DNA from: Coniferiporia sulphurascens
Lineage: Eukaryota > Basidiomycota > Agaricomycetes > Hymenochaetales > Hymenochaetaceae
DNA: 64,000 nucleotides
Direction of reading: 5' to 3'
Assembly (NCBI GenBank): GCA_002794785.1
Contig: NBBA01000015.1
Coordinates: 248,001 to 312,000 of the forward strand
Part shown: in pieces, positions 34,695 to 45,858 of the stretch
Numbering within the stretch: position 1 is the stretch's first letter
Layout of the letters: each line of letters starts with the position of its first letter
Made by a program: the position numbers and the translations under genes
The notes under the pieces: model-generated
Seen by the model: only the letters and a program-made list of their open reading frames with translations
Databases searched by the model: none
Told to the model about the DNA's origin: nothing

Positions 34695-34985
34695 CTAGTA
34701 CTTGAAGTGCATGCTTGCCTCTTCCAAAAACTCCGTTACTAAAGTCTCTATTTTATTAAGTGATATCGTGATGCGGTCCAGGTGTTCCATTGACTTGCGT
34801 ATCGTCTCCGAGTCGGAACAAGCTTGGTCGATAATATCTCCTATCTTCTTCATATCTTCGCTTGAAAATAACGCAAAAGATGGTGCTGCAATAGTGTCGA
34901 TATTGTAAAAATCACGTAGAGATGAGAAGGATGATGTACCTCCTGGTACTCCAGTTGAAGACGTCGGCAACGTCGTTTCCCTCAT
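34695..34985 (-). CDS. Hypothetical small protein
   Basis: An open frame of 96 residues from ATG 34983-34985 to the stop at 34695. It is Ser/Thr-rich at the start (TSSTGVPGGTSSFSSLRDFY) and then amphipathic helical (SEDMKKIGDIIDQACSDSET, LDRITISLNKIETLVTEFLE), which could form a short coiled coil. No known family. A sequence resembling an intron acceptor lies just upstream, so a further 5' exon is possible. It may not be a gene. Confidence 0.35.
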   Translation of the reverse strand: MRETTLPTSSTGVPGGTSSFSSLRDFYNIDTIAAPSFALFSSEDMKKIGDIIDQACSDSETIRKSMEHLDRITISLNKIETLVTEFLEEASMHFKY

Positions 34986-36153
34986 GGTATCTGGCACTGT
35001 GAGTGCTGTGTGTCACGGTGAAAAAGTGAGTATTCGCTCGAATATATTGCATTAGAAAAAGTGCGTACAGAACAGAGGATACCGGTAGACTCGGACAAAC
35101 ACCCCCGTACTATTATCTGCTTCACTCCTGCCAGCCTGAGTGTGCGACATGGGGGATGGGTCGAAAGCGCAGTCTGTAGTGGTATGCAATTGATGCTGGC
35201 TTATATAGAGGGCTATTCCCATTCCCACGGTTTTACTATTTTATGACTCAAGCCGCTGCGGAGGACGGGTGCTGGTAATGTTAGATTAATAGTGTTGTAA
35301 ATTGTGGCTCGGACACTTTCCGGAAGGCCCTTATTGTCTTACCTAATATTTATCCGGATTAGAAGTCCGTAAGCCCCTCCCTCGTCTTTTCCGCCCTCAC
35401 CACCGGACTACAATAGTTTCCTCTGCCGATATTTCCTTGTCGCACTGCTGTACCAATCTTTGGGAAATAAGCCCTAATACCTTTTTTTTGGACGGACAGA
35501 GGAAAAGTTGGTCTAAATTGGGTCACTTAGTCAGCCTTGACCTTCTAGAAAACAGTCCTGATTCCTGAATGAGGAATCTGGAGACCAAAAAGTTCAGCTT
35601 TCTTAAAATGAACATGGCATCCGCAGTTTGCTTAGAAAGGTCAAATGATTTTCCGTGTTTGTTGTAGTACTGGATACGAGTACGTAATTAAAACAAAGAA
35701 GATGACGAGTAAATGGGTACATATAAACGCGAGCCACGGTGCGGCAAAGAAAGATTGTACAGGGATACAGAGTGTGCGGGGATAAAGACGTGTGGTGAAT
35801 GAAGCCTCGGTAGAAAACATATAAGTATTTAGTATGCGATTTTGACTGCTGCGAATAAGTTATTAATATGGGAAGCGTCAGCCGCAAAGCTTAATTTATG
35901 TGGTGGAAAATTACTGTATGTGCAAGGCGCTGCGTGGAATTATGTAGTCACGGTGAAAATGAATGCGAGTCCGAATGAAAATGAGCGCGGCCGTGCAGGA
36001 TTGGGGTGTGTAATAGTATGCTGATGGGAGCGAGGCAACAAAGATGCATCAAGAAAGGAAAGCGCGAGGAGACAAACGATGGTCAGCGCATCACCTCTAG
36101 ATTAGAATGACCATTCTCCTTTTCACGTCTTCAACTACTTCGCCGACGACCTC
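34986..36153. other. Gene-free stretch with a dispersed repeat
   Basis: 1.17 kb without a supportable gene. It contains one copy of a dispersed repeat at 35257-35397. Confidence 0.5.
35257..35397 (+). repeat. Dispersed repeat, copy 1
   Basis: About 140 bp sharing GCGGAGGACGG, TTGTGGCTCGG, CTAATATTTATCC and AGAAGTCCGTAAG in the same order with 39251-39365. Several small indels separate the copies. No terminal structure or coding sense is visible; it is probably a fragment of an old transposable element. Confidence 0.6.
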
Positions 36154-38689
36154 TCATGCAGCTGCAGCCACTTCATCAAGCGATAAGCCTCCAGGATCAC
36201 TATTACATGAGGATAGCAACGTCTGGATTGCCCCTTGACCGCTATAGAACCACGTGCACAGTGCCTATAATAATTGACGACGCATCGTCAATAAGACATT
36301 GTTTGTTTGTAACTTGGGAAAATCGACTTACGATCATTATGTAGAACGATACCATGATATATCCTTCTGCCCAGTTCGTTTTAGAGTCCGCCGTAACGTA
36401 GTTTACGAGAAAGCACGCGCCAAGGAGGATCGCAACTTCGTATAGATCTTCTCCGGATGTCAGTATCTACGGAGTACTTGTAAGCCGAGTTGGGGTTAGC
36501 CTACCAAACAGAAGCATGAGCGGCCTCCCTGTCCACCAAGCGATGAGGACGAGTAAGGGCATCCAAAATAGCGTGAACTGGATGCTGAGGTTAATTGCGC
36601 GGTCCTCTGCGAGTGTCTTTGGTGGCGATCCAGAATTTAGGAAGAAGTGCCCAGACGCAAAATAAATTACCGCGACCACCCCTGCGCAAGACAAATTGTA
36701 ATAAGGTTCACATTCCATACCTGATTAAAAAATAAGATATCTGTACCGTCTGCGCTAAACGATACGAGCGGTAGCAATATAAGTCCAAACCACTCTTCGC
36801 TGATTTGGTTTTTCTCGCGCACGTGCTCAATAGACTGTACGAGCTGCATAGAAATGGCAAGAGTATGAGAAGTGTTACAAGTTGTGCGTCAAGGATATAC
36901 GCACCATCTCTGCGGTGATAGCCATGATTGCGATAGTCACGACCAAAAACACTATGCAGAACCATGAGTTTACCTCCGGTTCTTGCCGCGAGAGGTGTTC
37001 CTCCCGCATGCGAACCTCCGGCGGAATAATTGGGCCTGCAAATCCATTCGATGCGTGTGGCGCTGGCGGATTGTGCAGGAATATGCGAGACGCGAGGTAA
37101 CTGTATCATTTTATTCCTGTAAGAAAAACCGAGTGTCCAGACGTAAAAAGCTCTCACACTAAGAGTAAAAGGATCGCTAGTCCGCGACTCATTTGAAGGA
37201 ACTGAGTGCGAGATGCAGAGTCTGTGAGCACAATTTGTGCAGACATGCTTGAGTCAAGTGCGGCGAAAAACGCAGCAGGAATGAGAAGACTCAAGACGCT
37301 GCAGGTAATCCGGAATTAACGTCAAACTCTGAATTTGTGATCGAAAAAGTCTGCAACGAAAAAGGCCAGTATCACGTACCCGATAGCCAAGAGTGTATGA
37401 TTCAACTGAGTGTAATGTGGATGTAAAGACTGCTCGTAAATACGCACGCCCCCAGTGAGGAAGCCTGTTCCTGGCACGAGTAAAAGGTGTAGGAGAACGA
37501 CGCCTGCGAGGTTTAATCGCGGAGGTGGAGCGTGGAGCGAAGCAATAAGAAATCATCATTTAAAAATCGGCAGATGAAATCCCAGGACAAGAGCATACCA
37601 ACGATTGTGGCTTGCAGGATCCGGAGCCTGTGGATTTGTGTTGGTCAGACGTCTCTTAAGCGTAAGGAAATATTAAAGATAGAATCCCCGCGCTTGGCAC
37701 ATTGGGTCGCTCTTCCTTGGGTACGGCACCTAACTTTTATAAATAGCTTAGCGAAGCCTACTTGCCTTTCCGCTCGAAGTGGGACTTCGACTACTACGTA
37801 AAACCAAGCGCCTATGTAGGTCTAGGCTTCCATGATTTACGCCAAGGCCGGTACAGCAAAGGACAATACAGAATCCATGAACGGCCGGTACTCACTGACA
37901 ATTGACGAGGAGAATGATGGCGAGCGTTGCCTCCACAGCACTATGAACACGGAGATCAGCCTTCGCCGCAACATGTCCATCAAACGGACAGGAGACGTAC
38001 TTATTAAGGGTAACACTGATGAGGTCACCAAGATCCTTACCCGTGTAGAGAGACATCTGATCTCCCCCAAACTCGAAAAGCTTTTCGAGAGGCATGACTG
38101 AGAGAAAGGCGACTAGCGTGGGGAATGATATGTGCTTGATATATGTACGAGTATGTTTACTAATGTGCATAGACGTACGGGCGAACGTGAGGTTATCATT
38201 CTTCCAATGTTTGGAAGATGCCCATGCAAACGGTATGAAAAACAGAAACCAGTTCAGAGCTTTAATTAATAGCAAAGCAAGGTTAGCATCAAGCCAGGAC
38301 TGAACTGCAGTACAGTAAAACGTACAGCTGCTCCGCACTACATTCCGCAAGCTCTCTATCCATCCAACCTTTCGCCTGCCTTCCCCACAGAAGCGAGCCC
38401 ACGTCAGGCCTACATCAAGCTCCTCCTCTATCTTTTCAGTAATCTCATGCAGACCTTCTCCGATACGCGCTATGGCTCCGAGGTAGCTGTCCTGGCGACG
38501 ATTGCGGGCGCCGCCAGCAGCCGTGGCGGGAGTAGGTTCAGATCCGGAAGGGCGAGAATTTTTGCGATCTATGAGGGTTGGAGCTGGTTCCGTGACAGCC
38601 CCGTCAAGGCCATTGTGCTCTGCAAACGTATTGGTACTGGGATTCCGGGATGCAAGTTCCAAGGATGATGGCGGCGTCGACAAAGCCAT
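36154..38689 (-). CDS. Vacuolar Ca2+/H+ exchanger (CAX/VCX1 family), divergent
   Basis: Antiporter of the CaCA superfamily, probably of the vacuolar membrane. ATG at 38687-38689; about ten short introns. A cytosolic N-terminus is followed by LALLLIKALNWFLFFIPFAW, ALAFLSVMPLEKLFEFGGDQ, NNAVEATLAIILLVNCQ, LRILQATIVG, GTGFLTGGVRIYEQ, VLSLLIPAAFFAALDSS, an acidic loop, ITAEMLVQSIEHVREKNQIS, INLSIQFTLFWMPLLVLIAW and NYVTADSKTNWAEGYIMVSF, the CAX C-terminal signature. Both ion-binding alpha motifs differ from the norm: the first reads LNNAVEAT instead of GNAVELI, the second SFSADG instead of GNAAEH, with Asp in place of Glu. Transport may be altered or lost. Final exon ends at TGA 36154-36156. Confidence 0.82.
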
Positions 38690-39465
38690 GAGCTTTGGAA
38701 CAGGCGTCGGAGCAAGTGTGCCAGTGATGGAGGTTCAGGTAAAGAAGTAATACTGAGGTTTATATGGGGCGGACTGCTGGCGGTAGGCCCCTACACACGT
38801 GTAGGCGACACTTGAAATGTCAGTATTGAGATACCATGCACTGGGAAGCCCCGTTCAGCATTGCAATAGCTTGGCGTCATCACTTTTTAGGCGCTGGAAG
38901 TTCCATTTCCTTCAAGAAGAATACCCTCCCTGTCTGTTATTAGACCTGGAATTGACCTGAGCAGCGTGAAGGGGAGGAGGAGGACATGATGGCAGGAGCG
39001 GTAACTCACTCGTCGATCATTTATGTAAGCGCGTCGCATCTAAAAATTGCTTTCCCTCTCATCGGCTTTGAAGCGCAGACCCGTTATACTGGCACCAACA
39101 CGTTGTGAGCCTGTAAAAAAAAACCCAGAATTTAACTGTTCGATGAGCTGGGACATAGTTTATTCTGGTTCAGGTTCAACCTCAGGACTGGTGTCTATGT
39201 CCACCACGCTGACGGCGATGTCGAGCCTCGTGTGCACAAGCATCGAGGAGTCACGGCGGAGGACGGATGGGTAATGCTAGGTTGTGGCTCGGCCGCTTTA
39301 TGGAAAACCTTTACAGTATTACTTAATATTTATCCAGATTTAGAAGTTCGTAAGTCCCTACCTAGGACATACCTCCCTAATATCTTGTTCCGTTCCAAGG
39401 ACGATCGCTGCATGTCCTAGTACTGAATCTATGTACTGCACTGGCATGTAAAATACATGTCCGAG
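38690..39465. other. Intergenic with dispersed repeat copy 2
   Basis: 776 nt between the exchanger start and the ABC gene 3' end. Apart from the repeat at 39251-39365 I see no feature. Confidence 0.5.
39251..39365 (+). repeat. Dispersed repeat, copy 2
   Basis: Shares ordered blocks with 35257-35397 (GCGGAGGACGG, TTGTGGCTCGG, TTAATATTTATCC, AGAAGTTCGTAAG). Same orientation, about 4 kb away. Confidence 0.6.
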
Positions 39466-41369
39466 TCAAGATTCTGCGCGCTCAAAAAAAAGCCAATAAT
39501 CAGTGAACCGAGCCCGTCCATCTTCCAAGCGTATCTTGCGTGTCGTCTGGCTGTCCCACGGGACTTCATCCTCCCAATGCGTGACAAATACAACAGCCTG
39601 CTTCGGATGAAGCTCGTTACGGAGGTACTCGGTAGCAGCAGCGATCATCCGGCTGTCCATCCCCGCGAACACCTCGTCGAGCACGAGCAACGGCGCCTCG
39701 CTAACAAGCGCACGCATCAGCAATACGACGCTCTGCTCGCCAGGCGCAAGTTCCGCGAACGCGCGAGCGCCAAACGCTTCTGTCTCCACCTTCTTCTCCG
39801 CCTCCTCGACTACGCCCCAGCGCGCAGGCCCGAGGCGCGCGAGCAGCGCGTCGACGCGTCGCTCCTGCTCGGGCGTGCGTGGACGGTACGCGAACGTACT
39901 TTCAAAGCCGGTTGCGATCGCGTCACGCACGGAGAGCGCGCGGGCGCCGAGGCGCCGTGGGAAGGCGGCTGCGACCTCGGGCGAGGCACACCCGATGAGC
40001 CGTTGCAGCGACGCGGTGGGCTGCCGCCTGCGGGGCCGCTCAAATAGTACGAGGTGCGATTGGGTGTAGGACTGCGGGTGGTCGCCTGTAAGCAAGGAGA
40101 GGAGTGTTGTCTTCCCCGAGCCTAGGGTGGGCGCGGTGAGTTAGGTCAGAGAATAGAAAGAACCAGGAGATAGGGAGCTACCGTTGGACCCCTGTAGATG
40201 CCACCTCTCGCCTTCCTTAATCGTCCAATTGATGTTTTTTAGAACCTTTAGTACGAGCTCAGCAAAATGCGGCTCTCTTTAAGATTCTCATGCTGACCCA
40301 CGTGTCGATCGGAATACCGCACATTCACGTCCTTCATGCTGACCAGTTCCTTTCCGCTGTCGCTCTCTGCCTGAGTTGGCGTTGATTTTGGTGTGATATG
40401 TTGTTCAAGGAGGGGAGTAGCTGACACTCGGGTTTGCGCCCGGACGTGCTGTCCCTCCACAAGTGCTATGTGCGTTATCCAATCTGGAAGAGGGTCCTGA
40501 GGCCGAAGGGCCATCAGCACGCGCGGCTTGCAGGTCTGATGTATCTCATGCAGGAGGTTTGTGAGCTTGGGTCGATGTTGAACATCAAGTCCGGCTGGGA
40601 AATGAGTATTATTGGGATCCGAAACTCGCAAAAGGCATCAATCACTTACTCAAGGGCTCATCAAGCAAAAGGAGGTCCGGCTTGCCGAGCAGAGCCTTCG
40701 CGACGCGCGCCCTCCGCGTCTGGCCGTTGCCCAGAACGATAAATGGCAAGTCAAGGAGACGGCGGAGGTCCAAGCGCTCCGCGAGCGCGTCGAGCTCAGC
40801 GTGAGCACCCGCGTCGCGCAGCTCGGCAAAGAGCGCCTCGCGCAGCGTAACACGGTCGTCTTCGCGGACAGCGCCGTAGCGCGCAGTGTAGTCGTAGAAG
40901 GCGCCGCCCGCAGCACGCCGTTGCGCGATAAATGACACATGCGCGATACTGTCGTGAGGGCTGCGGGGCGGGTCTGAGCGCGCGAGGAAGGGGTAGAGCC
41001 CGCCAGGCGGGGCCGGCGACAGGCGCGTGTAACCGAGCAGCATCTGAGCGCTGAGGTGAGCTGTCTGGAAGACGAAAATGAAAGCGGGAATCCTACCTCG
41101 AGGAGGTGTGTTTTCTCACTTCCGGCGGGTCCGACTATGGCCCAGCTCTCGCCCTCCTTGACGGTCCACTCGAGGTCCTTGAACACAGGTGCCGCTCTGT
41201 TCCCATCCCCGAAGCGATAGACATCCGCGCGCGGGATGTTGATGATCGTGTCGTCGTTGGGCCTGCTCGAAAGGGGACTTGTTAGACGACTGTGCGCAGG
41301 GCGGGATACGTGCTTGACACGCGCAGCTTGGCGCACCAAGCTCCTGCTTCTTGTCGCCCCGAAATTCAT
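39466..41369 (-). CDS. Soluble ABC ATPase with two nucleotide-binding domains (yeast YDR061W type)
   Basis: No transmembrane domain; two NBDs in tandem, as in the ModF/PhrA-like YDR061W group. ATG at 41367-41369. The N-terminus is rich in Arg and Ser without acids for about 35 residues (TRSRSLVRQAARVKHVSRPA), which could target mitochondria. NBD1: Walker A GPAGSEKTHLLE, signature LGNGQTRRARVAKALL, Walker B DLLLLDEPL. NBD2: Walker A ends GSGKTTLLSLL, signature LAPGEQSVVLLMRALV, Walker B LLVLDEVFAGMD, H-loop VVFVTHWEDEVP. Both signatures deviate from LSGGQ, as is common in this group. The protein ends at 39466. The biological role of the yeast homologue is not established. High GC compared with flanks. 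Confidence 0.87.
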
Positions 41370-41763
41370 CACCCAGTCTCGACACGGCAGAGCTCAGACT
41401 GAAGCCTGTTCTCGAAATCCTGCACCGTTTTATAGAGATGAATGAATGAGTCAGATGGAATATTAATGGACAGTTACTGTCCGGTCTGGTATACAGGCTG
41501 TATACAGTACTAGTGCAGCGCCCAACGCGGTGAGCGCCGATAATTCCGAAGGGAGGGGACGTGACACGGCGTGTTACCAGTCACGAATAGTCTCTTTCCT
41601 ATTTTAGTGCTCCGCCTGCCAGATAAAGAAGGTTATGTGTTGAAAAGTTTATGTTTAAACATATGACCGACTCAGGCCGCAGGATCATTTCTTGTCTACA
41701 GTGGCAAAACACAGACAAACCACAGACAAACCAAACGCGTTCTGATCTATACATATCTCGGAA
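41370..41763. other. Intergenic between ABC ATPase and dehydrogenase genes
   Basis: 394 nt, AT-richer than the genes; it contains two CAGACAAACCA-like direct repeats near 41713-41734. No gene. Confidence 0.5.
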
Positions 41764-43173
41764 TCAACACTTGGTGATGTTTACACAATCCCTTCCCTGC
41801 TCTAAATCATTCAAGTTCTGAATGGTCGTCTCAGCGATAGCATTGAGGGCCTTGTAGAACACCGATTTTTCCCCAGACGTCAGCGGTTGTATCATACGGG
41901 GAATATACGCGCACCTCTTCCGTTAAATACGCCTGATGACCCGTCACAAATACGTTGTGGAAACTGAGTAAGCGGCTAAGCACATCGTCGTGCATGATCG
42001 TCCCGCTTCCGTCGCGGAAGAAATACTCCTCCTCACGCTCATACACATCCAGCGCGACCGCTCCGACATGCCCGCTCTTCAAGTGCGCGATCAGCGCAGC
42101 AGTGTCAATGAGCGCACCACGGCTCGTGTTCACGAGCACGACGCCGCGCCGCGTCAGTGCAAGGGACTCCGCGTTGAGCATGTAGCGCGTACTCGGAGCA
42201 GTGGGCAGTGCAGCGAGATTATGTCTGATCGCGCGAGAAGGTCAGGGAGCTCTACGTATGTGACCCCTGCGTCTGCAGCGCCTGTCTTGTCGGGGTACGG
42301 ATCGTGCGCGAGGACGGTGCACCCGAAGCCATGCGCGAGGATTTTGCCTGTGAGCATGCCGATCCTCCCGGTACCTATGATTCCGACGGTTTTCCCGGAA
42401 AGATTGAAGCCCACCAGGCCAGAGAGGAGGAAGTTACCCTCCCGGACGCGGTTGTATGCTTTATGGCTGTCGAAGACGGTCAGTACGATCTGTACAGGCG
42501 GAGCAACCCGAAAATGGGTCTTACTACTTCCTGACGACGGTCAGGATTGTCCCAACAGTAAACTAATTGGTACGATGACTGTCAATTTTTGTTTGCAAGG
42601 TCTGAGCCACAGACCTCAGCGACTACAACCAATAACGAATTTAGATCATACGGAAGAAACCGGCCATCTGGACTCACTAGCTTCCGGAGAGTAGGCGGGT
42701 ACACGGACGACCGAGATTCCAAGCTCGTTTGATTTCTTCAAATCAACCTAATCAAGAGCGCGTCATTTTTTGTGGAAATGGCTAGTGTCTCTGCGACACT
42801 AACGTTGTTAAACCCAGCGCACTGTATGCACCCATACAGACACCATTAGTACAACTGTCATCACATACTACATCCGGGATAAAACGACGTACGCGTAACG
42901 CAATCGTCCGCACGCCGACACTGTGAAGTACTTGCAGCGTCGGCGCGTCGCCTGCATCGTTGACAAAGATACACGCCACCTCGTGCCCCGCAGCGAGGAT
43001 GGCCGTTCCCTCATCCAGACTGTGATGGATGAACGTGATTTCGTGTGGTGCGATCCTATCGTGAGTGAACGTCGTCAAATCGTACTGTCAGTAGCAGTAC
43101 CGGTCAGGTTGCATCCAAGGTACAATAAGCGAGAAGTAACCACCTCTTTGGTGCTGAAGAATGCGATCTTCAT
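41764..43173 (-). CDS. D-2-hydroxyacid dehydrogenase (D-lactate dehydrogenase type)
   Basis: NAD-dependent reductase of pyruvate-like 2-oxoacids. Start ATG 43171-43173 (MKIAFFSTKE). Exons read in phase: YDLTTFTHDRIAPHEITF, ALRCAGFNNV, DLKKSNELGISVVRVPAYSP, an 8-nt micro-exon (42615-42622), FTVGTILTVVRNHKAYNRVR, then the Rossmann domain with GKTVGIIGTGRIG at about mid-protein. Active-site features are present: NTSRGALID (Arg), the Glu of the LDVYEREEEYFF block, and GHQAYLTEE (catalytic His). The last exon reads ALNAIAETTIQNL and ends TKC at TGA 41764-41766. The DVYEREEEYFF block is typical of fermentative D-lactate dehydrogenases such as bacterial LdhA. Confidence 0.88.
42615..42622 (-). other. 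8-nt micro-exon of the dehydrogenase gene
   Basis: TCGCTGAG, flanked by a 55-nt intron upstream (42623-42677) and a 52-nt intron downstream (42563-42614). It supplies two bases of one codon plus Ala-Glu, restoring the conserved SPEA-IAE-F motif; skipping it would shift the frame. Confidence 0.7.
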
Positions 43174-43874
43174 CGTGCAGACGACGCCTGGTGTACAAAT
43201 ATAAGAAGTAAGTGGTCAACGGTTTCACCCGTAGCCAGCGCGCCAAATTATATTGAACAAGCGCCCATACCAGACCGTTTGTTCCGAGATTGATATTCTG
43301 ACCATCTCAAGTAAATAAATTCGTTTAAATAAAATGGCACACAAGGTGCGATACAACAGTGATATTGTCTCCAGGATTAAGACAGGGCACGATATGAGGA
43401 TGAGTAGGACATGATTACACCAGGAAGAAGACGTGATCCAGCGTAACGCTGTGTAGGCATCTGTCTAGTTTGTACATGTTTTTGCCCAGACACGCGGCAC
43501 TGGGCAGAGAATTTGCACAAGAACTGAGTCAATGAGTGCTCGAAAATTCAATTTACGAATTCTTACGTGAACAGGGGTATAAGACCACTGTCCATTGCGC
43601 TGCACCAAGCTCAAATCCCCCCATGCCATCTGAGAACGGAAGTGAGACAGGTATATTCGTATTCCCTGCTTTACAATACATTGTCCTTCCCAATTCACTG
43701 CTTACGAACACTAAATCACGTCGCAGGCGTACCAGTGAATGCCGAAAGGGACTTCGAAGTGTTGCCAACACCTTCAACCAGAGTATTTACAGGTACATCT
43801 CTCCTTATAGTATCATACGCTTGTCGTCTCTGTATGGTCTCTAAAGCATTGATACTTTAGCAGAATCCTCTGGC
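43174..43874. other. Intergenic between dehydrogenase and coiled-coil genes
   Basis: 701 nt between divergent genes, hence two promoters. Short frames at 43536-43860 show no family traits. Confidence 0.5.
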
Positions 43875-44404
43875 ATGAAGAAATCGACAAAAAGGCCAAG
43901 GGATAGCTATAAGGCTAAAACCAAAGATTTGGAAGCGCTGAGTGAAATGAACAGACAACGTGAAGAGATTAGGCGTGGATTGGAAGAAATGAAGGCGCAA
44001 CTTGAACGTGAAGGGGAAGAGAATAGGCGTAGATTGGAAAAGCTCAAACGTGAACAGGAAGAGCTAAGTAGCCGCCACTATTTACTGCGAGAAGCTATGA
44101 GAGGGGTAAGCATGACCTCTCCTTTAATAAGCTCAGTTTCCATCTTGGCTCATGAGTGATATAGAATCGACAAGCAACTGCCGCCATTAACCGATGCTCT
44201 CCGCTTGATACTCACCCGACAGTTGGGGAAGAAGGCAGTATGCCTGTCTATCCGATCCCGGGAAGTTTTGAAAGTCGAAGAGCGGCAATCGTGGATGCAG
44301 AGGATATAGATCTCGAACAAAAGATCTTATTTGCCAAACTTCACGACGTGCTGTACGACGAGAAAATTAGTGACGTCCTCGCCATACTCGGGTATAAGCA
44401 ATGA
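43875..44404 (+). CDS. Coiled-coil protein, unknown
   Basis: Two exons, 43875-44105 and 44165-44404, joined in phase 0, give 156 residues. Residues about 14-75 form a strongly charged coiled coil (LEALSEMNRQREEIRRGLEE, EGEENRRRLEKLKREQEELS). The second exon is globular or disordered (SMPVYPIPGSFESRRAAIVD) and ends in a helix ILFAKLHDVLYDEKISDVLA. The lysine/arginine-rich start (KKSTKRPRDSYKAK) could be a nuclear signal. I do not recognise a family. It lies just upstream of the decayed triple-repeat copy on the other strand. Confidence 0.55.
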
Positions 44405-44639
44405 TCTATCGGCTCCTTACGCAAGTATCCTCTGTAATATGGCGCTTACTTTGTACATGACGAGTTTCCGCGGTGGTATACTGTAATGCGAATTGTTTTG
44501 TGACCAATGCATAACACTTCGTCGTTCTTAACGTATTTACTAATTTCCCAGGACAGGTCTGTATAAAAGAGATAAATGGCGACGAGACATGGGTCGTTAG
44601 AAACCTATTCATGGCCCGTGGCGGAGTTAGTACTCGACC

Positions 44640-45215
44640 CGGGAGCAGCCTGAAGACCCACGGCAGAGCTTTTAGCACCACCAACTACGGCTTCCCTCTC
44701 ATGACGTCGGTCTCGGAGTAGTCGTCGACCCCGTCATGGACTTCAATACTGCTTGCCTTTGCGACCTCAGTGTACAGTTTGGGAGACCGCGCTGCCGGAG
44801 ATTTCCCAAACGCTCGAGGTCCTAGACTTGCGAGAGGGAGATTCAGAGTGCCGATTGTCGTGAGCCAGAGCATGACACTAATTCGTCCTGCTGATATCCT
44901 GAGTTCCGCAAGGGAGGTCTCCGAAACAGCGACAGGAGAAAGACTGCGCTCATCGATGAACATCGTCGTTTGGAACCGTGGGCCATAAAGGAATGTACAA
45001 GTATTAATGTCGACGATAGTAACGCGAATAGTCGCTATGTCCGTCGTGAATCTGTGCTTGTTAATGACAGAGTCGTCGAGATCTGGGGGCTGGTAAAGAG
45101 CATGACATTCTGCGCGCTCAGCTGGACCGTTGGCAAGTAGAACTACGTGAAAGAATGCGCGAGCGCAGTGGGCTTGCGTTCCTTAGTGTATTGACGGCCC
45201 GGAAGACTAGAGTGC
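44640..45215 (-). pseudogene. Decayed, internally deleted copy of the triple-repeat gene
   Basis: Read from 45215 down, it matches the 30318-34171 gene from its third exon (YTKERKPTALAHSF, FYLPTV, DSVINKHRFTT, FIDERSLSPVAVSETSLAEL), then jumps to the last exon (LPLASLGP, KASSIEVHDGVDDYSETD) and continues into about 50 nt of matching 3' UTR. Roughly 2.5 kb of the parent are missing. Frameshifts occur upstream of 45000. Inclusion of 3' UTR and the truncated ends point to DNA-level duplication followed by deletion. Confidence 0.72.
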
Positions 45216-45858
45216 CCTGTGACGAGAACGAAGGCTTGAAAAGTACGAGAATTAGCACGTAGCACCCGGCAAATCAGTGAGATAATTAATGTCCATATCC
45301 GAAGCATCAGGAAGTATTGTACAGTAATCAGCATTCAGCATTGCCGATAGTAGAGCGGCGGGACTTTTGCGATATCATACTAGTCCACGCCGAAGCTGAT
45401 CCAGAAAGCTGTAGCCTAGGTCTCAATATTAATGGGTCCTGAAGCTCTTTGAACAAGCGGGAGAAGTATTGATGTTGGATTATTGAGTCTTCAGTCGCGC
45501 GAATTCGGAACAGATGACGAAAACAAAAAATATAAACTCCGACATACCAAAATCGGCAATTGCGCCACACAAAGCTCAAGCCTAACGTAATGCGTATTAA
45601 CGAAAACTTTCCACAGTTATGAAAAAGCTTCTACGCAGAGAAACTTGGGATGCTATTAAAGCGTACTCTCTGGTGTATAACAACACAGGATTGTACTCTC
45701 ATCCTACAATCTGGCAGAACGCTTTGTTTCAAGGTCCATATTCCTCAGGCTTCAGGTTGCAATGACGTCATAGGTCCTAATCCTGTCAAATGCAACCCGA
45801 TCGGGACCTCAGGCTCTTTCCCTCTCGCCATAATTGTGTTCTGCAAAAAAGACCTAGA
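45216..45858. other. Intergenic upstream of NTPase gene B
   Basis: 643 nt without coding signal; presumed promoter of gene B. No terminal repeats were seen that would mark a transposon end. Confidence 0.5.

Noticed and set aside
42415..42690. Apparent loss of a conserved helix in the dehydrogenase
   Set aside because: A micro-exon and a 35-nt exon restore the conserved sequence, so the gene is complete.
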